Below, piece after piece: positions 17,101-23,835 of a stretch of DNA of 41,678 nt. Under the pieces are notes generated by a model. That model made no database searches. It saw only the letters and a list, made by a program, of their open reading frames with translations, and was not told the DNA's origin. This DNA comes from Bryobacterales bacterium (GTDB taxonomy: Bacteria; Acidobacteriota; Terriglobia; Bryobacterales; Bryobacteraceae). Numbering within the stretch: position 1 is the first letter of the stretch; every line of letters starts with the position of its first letter. A program made the position numbers and the translations under genes. Location: contig JADLBG010000068.1 of NCBI GenBank assembly GCA_020847895.1, forward strand, positions 1-41,678. The letters run 5' to 3'.

Positions 17101-19278
17101 GTACTCCGTCATCCCTGACGGCGTGGCTCCGGCCGAACCGGCTACCGCCGCGATGCGGTCGGGATCGAGCGCGGCCGCCGCGAATTCGACTCGCCACTTC
17201 CTGCTGTTGGCGAGAAGGGCGAGGTTCGGGCGGCCAGGCAGACCATCCCAGCGGCTTGCGTCGAACATCTCTTCCGGCAGCATGTCGAGCAAACCCGCGA
17301 ATCCCTGAAGTGTGGCCGTCACCTGTGCCTGGCTGTGGCGGCCGAGCAGAGCGAGCATGCGCGCCAGAGACGCCTGCCCGGCGAGCAGCCTCGCAATATG
17401 CCAGCTTCCCCGGAACGGCGCGCCGAGCAGCAGCATTTTCGAATTCGCCTTGCACAGATCGGTCCACACCGGACCATTTGCGCGCGCAAATTCGAGCGCT
17501 ACCAATCCGCCCATTCCGTGCCCGATCAGGTGCACCGGGCGGCCGCTCTGCTTGCGCTTGTCCGCGATGAGGGCCGACAAGCCGGCGGCGGATTCCGCAA
17601 CCGGTTTGCGCCAGTCGTAAGGCAACAGCGCCGTGTCGTAGTTCGCGAGCAGGCGCGTGTACAGATCATCGTAGAGCCCCAGCACCTTGCCGGCGGCGCC
17701 GCCCCCGTCCGCGAGTTCGAGAAATCGCCCGCCGCCGAGAGCGTCGTAATCGAGCCAGATGCCGCTTCCATCTGCCGCATTCAACTGCGTGCCGAAGGCG
17801 TCCGGAATCAGGATGGCGATGGGAAGAGTTTCCGCTCCCCGCGCGCCGCCGCGCGCGGCAAGGCCGCGCACACGCTGGAAATCGGGCGGCGTCACGTCAA
17901 ACGGCGCGCCCAGCCATTCCAGAATTCGCGAGCGTGACCGCTGGTTCTTGAAATAGCTGAAGTGGTTCACCGTGTCGCCCTGATCCAGGAATTGGTACAC
18001 GCCGCGCGTGCGCGCCATGCCGCCCGACATCGAGCGTGTGTTGACGACGAAGTCGTTGTCCTCCCAGTAGTAGGCGCGCAAGGCGTACTCCTTGAGGCTC
18101 CCCCAGAAGCCCGAGCCTTCGAAATCGCCCGCGATTACGCCCAGGTCGGCTTTGCTTTGCAACCCGCGCGTGTTGAGCAGGTGAATCAGCGGAGACTCCG
18201 GCATCTGCGCTTCAATTCCCGGAATCAACGATGGGTCCGCGCGCAGCTTGATGAGTTCGAGCGCGGCGGCTTTGAACAGCGCATAGAAGGGGTTCGCACT
18301 CAGTCCGGGAATGTGGCCGATGACGTTCAGGATGATGTTGAGGTAGGTGTCGAGGCGCTTCGAGGCGAGGATGGTGCCGGCCGCCGGACACGCCGTGCGG
18401 ACGAACTTCGCCACCGTGAACTGCTTCTGCGCCAGCGTGGCCGCGAGGTTCCTCAGCAGATCATGATCCGGACGGCCCTCAAACGCGGCAAGGTCGTCTT
18501 CGCTGAGCGGACCGAGGCAGAGCAACTCGCCCACCAGTCCGCCGCGCGAGTGCGTGATGACATGCACCGCCGCCTGCGCGGGCAGCAGCGCGGCAAGGTC
18601 GAGCGTGTTCCGCGCCGGGCTCACCGAAAACGTGCAATGTTCGAGCGCGAGAATGCGGTTGGGGTATTTCGAAACGAGATCCTTCCACTCCTGCGTCGGC
18701 TGGTTCTGCGCGTCGCGCCAGAAGCCGCTGAAACTCCCCTCCGTGCTCGATGCCGTGCCGTGGATGAACACCAGGTACGGAGCCTTGGTATCGAGTTGCT
18801 GCGCGCCGGTAATCTGTTCCCCGAACGATCCGTCGCCGTTGAGCCGGTAGAGACCGGTCTTCAGCCGCCCGTCGAAATGTTCGACAACGGCGAGGGCCGT
18901 TTCCCGCGCGATCGCATCCGCCGGGCTGACGCCGAAAACGTGCAGCGCCTTGAGAGCCCAATCCGTGACGCCGCGCGTCGCCCCGCCGCGATAGAGGCTG
19001 GCCGGGATGACGATTTCATTTCCCCCGCGCGAAGCGCCCACTTCCGCGGCCAGTTGATCGGCGCGCAGGTATTCCGTGATGCCGCATTCATATTCGATCT
19101 TGACGATGGAATCGGGCGCGGTGTCGACGCGCGCCGCCGCCCGCGCCTCTCCCCGGCGCGCCGGAACGATAGCATGCGAGCTTGCCGCGCGGACGTTCAA
19201 CAGCCCCGCTATCTCGGGCTCGGATATGGTTTCAATAGGAATTCCAGGAATTACGAATGATATCGTCTGATTTGCCAC
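14191..19278 (-). CDS. Giant CHAT protease with two alpha/beta-hydrolase domains
   Basis: A 1,695-residue protein without signal or membrane segments, so probably cytosolic. Start GTG at 19278 is supported by AGGAGG 6 bases upstream. Residues about 165-460: alpha/beta hydrolase with YLVFIHGTASS, nucleophile elbow THSRGG (Ser244), NDFVV (Asp409) and VNHFSYF (His439), a full triad. Residues about 485-770: LCAT-like hydrolase, but the elbow is GHGMGG (Gly588 for Ser) while GDGQVTY (Asp731) and AAHGELP (His754) remain. Residues about 790-1130: no domain recognised; VGHYADDGIVSAEKQLD and LIAGLGDVGDITAAKVRKG loosely recall a macro-like fold. Residues about 1135-1400: CHAT caspase-like protease with ILHLAGHG (His1257) and VFLNCCHLA (Cys1298). 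Residues about 1430-1695: helical, TPR-like. It is transcribed alone, divergent from the dehydrogenase gene. It resembles a protease-effector fusion; its true role is unknown. Confidence 0.85.
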   Translation of the reverse strand: MANQTISFVIPGIPIETISEPEIAGLLNVRAASSHAIVPARRGEARAAARVDTAPDSIVKIEYECGITEYLRADQLAAEVGASRGGNEIVIPASLYRGGATRGVTDWALKALHVFGVSPADAIARETALAVVEHFDGRLKTGLYRLNGDGSFGEQITGAQQLDTKAPYLVFIHGTASSTEGSFSGFWRDAQNQPTQEWKDLVSKYPNRILALEHCTFSVSPARNTLDLAALLPAQAAVHVITHSRGGLVGELLCLGPLSEDDLAAFEGRPDHDLLRNLAATLAQKQFTVAKFVRTACPAAGTILASKRLDTYLNIILNVIGHIPGLSANPFYALFKAAALELIKLRADPSLIPGIEAQMPESPLIHLLNTRGLQSKADLGVIAGDFEGSGFWGSLKEYALRAYYWEDNDFVVNTRSMSGGMARTRGVYQFLDQGDTVNHFSYFKNQRSRSRILEWLGAPFDVTPPDFQRVRGLAARGGARGAETLPIAILIPDAFGTQLNAADGSGIWLDYDALGGGRFLELADGGGAAGKVLGLYDDLYTRLLANYDTALLPYDWRKPVAESAAGLSALIADKRKQSGRPVHLIGHGMGGLVALEFARANGPVWTDLCKANSKMLLLGAPFRGSWHIARLLAGQASLARMLALLGRHSQAQVTATLQGFAGLLDMLPEEMFDASRWDGLPGRPNLALLANSRKWRVEFAAAALDPDRIAAVAGSAGATPSGMTEYTTEGDGQVTYAAGMPARVKTWYSPAAAHGELPSQAGPILDLLTRGATSALDSTPTARPAIADPRQLLAKEQAVFFPGETDLLDAALGGAAKPIETAEAALRISVAHGHLREAAHPVAVGHYADDGIVSAEKQLDIQLKGRLSDRFHMDIYPGSEGTSDVVRVPGAHPPGALIAGLGDVGDITAAKVRKGMLEACLRYALAMAEEKPPVGRKWQSAAVSSVLIGVSGGRAISVSESVAAIVQAAIEANRVLRKRNLWDKVRIDEVQFIELLEDTAIEAAHAAAALPERLRSNLEPRERIEFDNQLRTLPGGLWNRPPDGYAGGWWRRIQIGGEELELPETRERAAAPRQLTRLTFLSLTDRARAEETAVDTQDPLMKEMLLQSTTRPDYDPESATALFELLVPNPVKEQVRGANLVLVVDETSANYPWELLAERTRHRTTPLAVDTGMIRQFRTRNFRPGPRGAHQPTAFVAGDSRSKLPELPGAQAEARAVGSLLAAAGYQLAGPLIREAPSTVARRLMAGEYRILHLAGHGIYTPGRPEKTGMVLSDNVYLTSVIFGQIRNLPELVFLNCCHLAQIDAPRLRAEDPNALAASVAQTLIGMGVKAVVAAGWAVDDTAAVVFAETFYRRMLEGGRFGNAVIAARQAAYAAGNNNTWGAYQCYGNPDFALTPRPASTARAAFHFYSKREYMNELRNISASAKGASSQEAEELRGRATELDRACPSTMRDGELLFALGEAYKALKDFPSAIDAYRNAIAVPRASAPIEALEQLANVLDRGARNEEAAKASQLWAEAEKLLSILNAAIGPSGERLSLLGAISKRRGEKEQDKEKRGGHYRRAAELYREAYTFRRAKENLIDTYSGINWLMLEYSLGNPYEPLREAAEEILAYARLPKNSPDFWARVALPDALTVEYLFAGTLGEHVDEVVREYESAFQHAAGNEQDSALAQLDVMQKSAPSDALEAVIGRLNG

Positions 19279-19329
19279 CGCCGCCCTCCTCGCTGGGTTA
19301 TTAGTTTATCGCATGCCGCGGAATGCGTT

Positions 19330-19335
19330 TAGACT
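19330..19335 (+). promoter_or_regulatory. -10-like box TAGACT, leaderless spacing
   Basis: TAGACT is followed by 7 bases and the ATG at 19343, again a leaderless-type arrangement. It is the main reason for choosing that start over the ATG at 19313, which lies upstream of the box. No good -35 is seen. Confidence 0.4.
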
Positions 19336-19342
19336 GGATGGG

Positions 19343-20287
19343 ATGCTCAGTATTGTGGTTCCAGACGACTATCCGGCAGTGCTGGCTCCGAGCGCTGCTT
19401 ATCAACGGCTGTTGGCCGAAACCCCCGTCGCCTATTACGACTCGCTCCCCGGCGGCGAGGAGCCTCTCATCGAGCGGATCCGGAGTTTCGAGGCGCTCAT
19501 CAATGTCCGCTCCTCGACGAAGTTCACCGAACGTGTGTTTGCCGCCTGCCCGCGCTTGAAACTGCTCTCCATTTGGGGAACCGGAACCGACAACGTGGAC
19601 CTCGCCGCCGCCGCGCGGCACGGCGTGACGGTGACCAATACGCCCGGCGTCGCCGCCGTCTCCATCGCCGAGCATTCTCTTCTGCTCGCGCTCGCCGTGG
19701 CGCGCCGCATCGTCGACATTCATAACCGCACCGCCGCCGGAGAATGGCCGCGCGGGCAATCGGCGCAGCTTCATGGAAAGACACTGGGCATCATCGGACT
19801 CGGCGCCATCGGACGTCAGTTCGCCCGCCTGGGGCAGGGAATCGGCATGCGCGTCATCGCCTGGACCATGCATCCAAATCCCGCCCTCGGCTTCGAACTC
19901 GTGCCGCTCGAGGAACTGTTGCGGTCGAGCGACGTCGTCAGTCTCCATCTCCGCCAATCGCCCCGGACCATGGGCTTCCTTGGCAGGGAACAGTTCTCTC
20001 TCATGAAGAAAAGCGCGATTTTCGTAAACACCGCGCGCGGCCCCATCGTGGATGAAGCCGCCATGATCGAGGCGTTGCGCGAGCGGCGAATCGCCGGCGC
20101 GGGTCTCGATGTGTTCGAGAAAGAACCGCTGCCGCAAGGGCACATCTTCACCACCTTGGACAACGTCGTGCTGACGCCTCATTGCGCCGGAGTGACGCCG
20201 GAGGTGCTCGAGGCGGGCCTCGCGCTCTCTATCGAAAACATTCGCTGCTACGCGGGAGGCAAGCCGCAAAACGTCGTTACAGCTTGA
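19343..20287 (+). CDS. D-isomer 2-hydroxyacid dehydrogenase
   Basis: A 314-residue NAD-dependent dehydrogenase of the 3-phosphoglycerate/glycerate dehydrogenase type, interconverting a 2-hydroxy acid and a 2-oxo acid. Family features: WGTGTDNVD (79-86), the dinucleotide-binding loop GLGAIG (152-157), and the catalytic trio Arg232 (NTARGPIVDE), Glu261 (DVFEKEPL) and His280 (TPHCAG). At 314 residues it lacks the ACT domain of true serine-pathway SerA. Substrate cannot be told from sequence; a hydroxypyruvate, glyoxylate or sugar-acid role would fit a soil heterotroph. A start at 19313 would add ten residues. It stands alone between divergent and convergent neighbours and overlaps the end of the acyltransferase gene by 11 bases. 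Confidence 0.9.
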   Translation: MLSIVVPDDYPAVLAPSAAYQRLLAETPVAYYDSLPGGEEPLIERIRSFEALINVRSSTKFTERVFAACPRLKLLSIWGTGTDNVDLAAAARHGVTVTNTPGVAAVSIAEHSLLLALAVARRIVDIHNRTAAGEWPRGQSAQLHGKTLGIIGLGAIGRQFARLGQGIGMRVIAWTMHPNPALGFELVPLEELLRSSDVVSLHLRQSPRTMGFLGREQFSLMKKSAIFVNTARGPIVDEAAMIEALRERRIAGAGLDVFEKEPLPQGHIFTTLDNVVLTPHCAGVTPEVLEAGLALSIENIRCYAGGKPQNVVTA

Positions 20288-21404
20288 AGAAGATCTTGCG
20301 CTGGTAGAGCCAGTAGCAGGCGTACCACATCACCGCCACTACCAGGACTTGCTGCGGAATCGCTCCCGCGCCGCCCAGGAACGCGAAATCTCCGGTGAAT
20401 CCCTTGAGTCCGCGGTCAAGCCACCCCTTGATGCCGATCTGGCCGAGTGAGTAGATGAAGATGGAGTTCATCCCCACCACTACCAGCGGGAACGTCCAGC
20501 GCTTGATTTGCTTCACGTCGATGATCCAATAGAAGACGGCCAGCATGAGGATCACCCATCCCGCGCTGAAGAAGGTGAAACTGGCTGTCCAAAGCCGCTT
20601 CACCATCGGGTTCCAGGGTTCAAGCGCAAGTCCCAGAACGAAGCAAGCCGCCGCGCAGCCAAAGAGCGTCTTGAGTTTGTATTGCCGCGGCTTCTCTGTC
20701 CGCAGCAGCGCTCCCGCCCAGCAGCCGAACAAAATGGTGACGGCATTTCCAATGAAATTGATGGTAGTGTAATAGCCGGAGTAGTTATAGCCGAGCAACT
20801 TTAAATCGAGTACCGCCCCGATGTTCCCCTCCCGCGAAAATGCCCCCTCAGGCCCCGGATACAACCCGAACAGCGCCCAATGCCCCGCCAGCATCATCGC
20901 CGCCGCCGTCGCCTGGTACGAGAATCGCATCCGTGTGATGAAGAAACACAACAGGTAGCCGAACGCGATTTGCGACAATACGTTGATCAGTTGCAGCGCC
21001 AGGTGCGGTTTCGTCGTCCCCCAGTTGGAATAGAGGTTGCTCAGCGCCACCAGCATGAAGGCGCGCCATGCCACGTGGCGAAACAAGACGGAGGTTGTGG
21101 CCCCCTGCGCCATGCGCCGCGCGAACGCGAATGGCATCGCCACCCCCACCATGAATGTGAACGCCGGTTGAATCAGGTCCCAGAACGTGCAGCCCTCCCA
21201 GGCGGTGTGCTCCACCTGGTTGGCGAGCCAAGCCCACTGCGGGTAATTGCGCAGCGAGGCCAGGCCGAACCCTGTCGAGGCGAGCGCGATCATGATCAGG
21301 CCGCGGTAGGCGTCGAGGCTGGTGAGCCGGCCGTCCACTTTCTTGGACGCGGGCCGTTCCTTCGCGGGCGCGCCCGCTGGTGCGGTGGAAGCGATAGTGG
21401 CCAT
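20277..21404 (-). CDS. Multi-pass membrane acyltransferase (DUF5009/HGSNAT-like)
   Basis: A 375-residue integral membrane protein with about ten hydrophobic helices. The N-terminal RLTSLDAYRGLIMIALAST is the signature of the DUF1624/DUF5009 acyltransferase family, which includes lysosomal heparan-alpha-glucosaminide N-acetyltransferase. FTFMVGVAMPFAFARR and the WNPMVKRLWTASF segment between helices are also family-typical. These enzymes probably pass acetyl groups across the membrane to sugars. The gene is divergent from the NO reductase; its own -10, TATACT (21421-21416), gives a leader of only a few bases, and a dyad at 21428-21441 sits in its core promoter. First 25 residues are Ala/Pro-rich and cytoplasmic. 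Confidence 0.88.
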   Translation of the reverse strand: MATIASTAPAGAPAKERPASKKVDGRLTSLDAYRGLIMIALASTGFGLASLRNYPQWAWLANQVEHTAWEGCTFWDLIQPAFTFMVGVAMPFAFARRMAQGATTSVLFRHVAWRAFMLVALSNLYSNWGTTKPHLALQLINVLSQIAFGYLLCFFITRMRFSYQATAAAMMLAGHWALFGLYPGPEGAFSREGNIGAVLDLKLLGYNYSGYYTTINFIGNAVTILFGCWAGALLRTEKPRQYKLKTLFGCAAACFVLGLALEPWNPMVKRLWTASFTFFSAGWVILMLAVFYWIIDVKQIKRWTFPLVVVGMNSIFIYSLGQIGIKGWLDRGLKGFTGDFAFLGGAGAIPQQVLVVAVMWYACYWLYQRKIFFKL

Positions 21405-21427
21405 GATTGTGCGATAGTATACACCCT

Positions 21428-21441
21428 CCTCCCGAGGGAGG
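21428..21441. promoter_or_regulatory. Perfect 14-bp palindrome in the divergent promoter
   Basis: CCTCCC-GA-GGGAGG lies between the -10 (21421-21416, minus strand) and the -35 region of the acyltransferase promoter and directly abuts the second dyad. This is operator-like placement; no regulator is known for it. Confidence 0.5.
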
Positions 21442-21482
21442 TGACCAGGGTCACTACTCGCAGCCGTACTTTTACGTACACT
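21441..21482 (+). promoter_or_regulatory. qNOR promoter with CRP/FNR-type site
   Basis: GTGACCAGGGTCAC (21441-21454) is a perfect dyad of form GTGA-N6-TCAC, the core of CRP/FNR-family sites. The likely -10 is TACACT (21477-21482), which puts transcription start near 21489 and the site centre at about -41.5, the classical class II activator position. There is no usable -35, as expected for an activated promoter. A NO-responsive HcpR/DNR-like regulator is a reasonable guess; none is encoded in the window. Confidence 0.55.
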
Positions 21483-21508
21483 ATTAGGTTGTTCGTGAAA
21501 GGAGCTTC

Positions 21509-23755
21509 ATGAAGAGACTGTGGTGGAGTTTCGGCATTGTCCTGGTTCTCTCGTTCTCCGTATTGGGCTGGATCGGAACGAGAATTTATCAGGAAATGCC
21601 GCCGATTCCGGCGAAGATTGTTTCAACTGACGGCACAGTGGTGATTCCCGAAGGCGACATCGGCCGCGGCCAGAACGTATGGCAGGCGATGGGAGGAATG
21701 GAAGTAGGCTCCATCTGGGGCCATGGCAGCTATGTGGCGCCTGATTGGACCGCGGACTGGCTGCATCGTGAGGCTGCGTTCGTTCTTGACGAATGGAGCA
21801 ACACCGGCTACGGAAAGCCTTACACCCAACTGGGCGTCGAAGACCAGGCGAAGCTGAGAGGGCGCCTGGAGCAGATGTACCGGCACAACACCTATGACTC
21901 CTCCACCAATACCATTCGCATCGAACCCGTGCGCGCCAAGGCATTCGAAGCATGTCTGAGCCACTTCTCGGACGTGTTCATGAACGGAAACGATGCCTAT
22001 GCCATTCCCGCCGGCAGCGTCAGCACCCCCGGGCGCATGCGCCAATTTGCAGCCTTTATGTTTTGGACCGCGTGGTCCGCCGCGGCGAACCGCCCCGGAG
22101 ACCAGGTCTCCTACACCCACAACTGGCCCTATGAGCCGCTCGCCGGCAACCGCCCCACGGGCGAGACCGTCATCTGGACCGGAGTCAGCATCATCATGCT
22201 GCTGGCGGGTATTTGCGCAATGGTCTGGTGGTACGCCGCGCAGAAGGGTGAAGAACCGCCCGGTCCGCTGCCTGACCGCGACCCGCTCGGAAAGTGGGTA
22301 TCCACGCCATCGCAGCGCGCCACGTTGAAGTACTTCTGGGTGGTGTCCGCGTTGATCCTGGTGCAGATTCTATTAGGCGTCGTCACGGCCCACTACGGCG
22401 TGGAAGGGAACGGATTTTACGGTATCAAAATCGCCGAGGTGCTGCCCTACAGCGTGTCGCGAACCTGGCACGTGCAGATGGGCATCTTCTGGATCGCCAC
22501 GGCATGGCTGGCGGCGGGTCTCTTTATCGGGCCGCTGGTGAGCGGCCATGAGCCCAGGTTCCAGCGCCTCGGCGTGAATGTCCTCTTCGGCGCCCTGCTG
22601 GTGGTTGTCGCCGGCTCTCTTACCGGCGAATGGTTGAGCATCCAGAACAAAATTTCCGGCGCCGCCGCGTTCTTCTGGGGCCACCAGGGGTACGAATATG
22701 TGGACCTCGGGCGTGGCTGGCAGATTCTGCTGTTCATCGGATTGCTCATCTGGTTTTTTCTGGTGGTGCGTTCCGTGCGCCCGGCTTTGAAGACTGCCGG
22801 CGACCAGCGCCAGTTGCTGTGGCTGTTCATCATCTCCGCCGGGGCAATCGGCCTGTTCTACGGCGCGGGGCTTACTTGGGGGCAGCACACTCACCTGTCG
22901 ATTGTGGAGTATTGGCGTTGGTGGGTGGTGCACCTCTGGGTGGAAGGTTTCTTCGAAGTGTTCGCCACCACGGTTATCGCCTTCTTCTTCGCCCGCATTG
23001 GCTTGATCCGTCCGAATCTGGCCGCCCAATCCGCGCTGCTGTCGGCCACCATCTTCCTCTCCGGGGGAATCATCGGCACCTGCCATCACCTCTACTTCAG
23101 CGGCACGCCGACCGTGGCGCTGGCTTGGGGATCGGTGTTCAGCGCTCTCGAAGTCGTGCCCCTGACCATGGTGGCCTACACGGCGGTGGACGACATGCGG
23201 CGCGGAAAGCTCACCACTTGGGCGGGGCGCTACAAGTGGCCGGTCTACTTCTTTGTCTCGGTGGCCTTCTGGAACATGGTGGGAGCAGGCCTGTTCGGCT
23301 TCATGATCAACCCGCCCATCGCGCTCTACTTCATGCAGGGCCTGAACACTACTCCGCTCCACGGCCATTCGGCCCTGTTCGGCGTCTACGGCATGTTGGG
23401 CATCGGCTTAATGCTGGTGTGCCTGCGGGCAATGAGCCCGACAGCCCAGTGGAGAGAGGGTTGGCTCCGCTTCGCCTTCTGGGGAATGAATGGCGGGCTC
23501 TTCCTGATGTGCATCGGAAGCCTGCTGCCCGTGGGCCTGATGCAGACGTTCGCCTCCGTGAACGAGGGCTACTGGTATGCCCGCAGCACGGAGTTCATGG
23601 GCACTCCCCTCATGCAGACCCTGCGCTGGATGCGCGTTCCCGGCGACACCATCTTCGCCCTCGGCGCCCTCGTGCTGGTGGCCTTCGTCTTCCGTTCGAA
23701 GGAACCCGGCGAGCGGGTGCCGAGCCCCCGCGCCGTCCCCGCTTCTGCCGACTAG
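21509..23755 (+). CDS. norZ: Quinol-dependent nitric oxide reductase (qNOR)
   Basis: A 748-residue single-subunit NO reductase, 2 NO to N2O at the inner membrane with electrons from quinol. The N-terminal extension (residues about 30-220, starting after one membrane helix) replaces the separate NorC subunit and has no CxxCH, as in qNOR. The catalytic core has about 12 further helices. Visible ligands: His321 (RTWHVQMG, low-spin heme), His475 with Glu479 (VVHLWVEGFFE), His526/His527 (GTCHHLYFSG, non-heme iron) and His618/His620 (LHGHSALFG, hemes). AAAGGAG lies 5 bases before the ATG. There are no other denitrification genes nearby, so detoxification of NO is more likely than respiration. Full length and intact. 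Confidence 0.96.
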   Translation: MKRLWWSFGIVLVLSFSVLGWIGTRIYQEMPPIPAKIVSTDGTVVIPEGDIGRGQNVWQAMGGMEVGSIWGHGSYVAPDWTADWLHREAAFVLDEWSNTGYGKPYTQLGVEDQAKLRGRLEQMYRHNTYDSSTNTIRIEPVRAKAFEACLSHFSDVFMNGNDAYAIPAGSVSTPGRMRQFAAFMFWTAWSAAANRPGDQVSYTHNWPYEPLAGNRPTGETVIWTGVSIIMLLAGICAMVWWYAAQKGEEPPGPLPDRDPLGKWVSTPSQRATLKYFWVVSALILVQILLGVVTAHYGVEGNGFYGIKIAEVLPYSVSRTWHVQMGIFWIATAWLAAGLFIGPLVSGHEPRFQRLGVNVLFGALLVVVAGSLTGEWLSIQNKISGAAAFFWGHQGYEYVDLGRGWQILLFIGLLIWFFLVVRSVRPALKTAGDQRQLLWLFIISAGAIGLFYGAGLTWGQHTHLSIVEYWRWWVVHLWVEGFFEVFATTVIAFFFARIGLIRPNLAAQSALLSATIFLSGGIIGTCHHLYFSGTPTVALAWGSVFSALEVVPLTMVAYTAVDDMRRGKLTTWAGRYKWPVYFFVSVAFWNMVGAGLFGFMINPPIALYFMQGLNTTPLHGHSALFGVYGMLGIGLMLVCLRAMSPTAQWREGWLRFAFWGMNGGLFLMCIGSLLPVGLMQTFASVNEGYWYARSTEFMGTPLMQTLRWMRVPGDTIFALGALVLVAFVFRSKEPGERVPSPRAVPASAD

Positions 23756-23835
23756 CGTCGAGCGAGGGGATGGCCGTTGACCTGCTTCTCCGAGCCATGA
23801 TACGGTTGCAGGACGCCACCCCTCACTCTCACGCC

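Noticed and set aside
14599-19260. Plus-strand open frames of 330-470 residues opposite the CHAT gene
   Set aside because: No ribosome binding sites, no motifs and repetitive Arg-rich composition; the minus-strand gene has clear domains throughout.
14191-19278. Placing the CHAT protein in a known defence island (Craspase- or gasdermin-type)
   Set aside because: No CRISPR array, cas gene, gasdermin, nuclease or transposase is nearby; the neighbours are DUF362 proteins and a dehydrogenase.
21509-23755. Heme-copper oxygen reductase or two-subunit cNOR
   Set aside because: The fused N-terminal extension, the Glu479 next to His475 and the absence of a tyrosine-linked His and of a separate NorC gene fit qNOR.
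22630-23760. In-frame upstream extension of the M81 gene through the NO reductase
   Set aside because: The extension is His/Arg/Pro-rich out-of-frame NO reductase sequence; the M81 family begins at MPRILINE.
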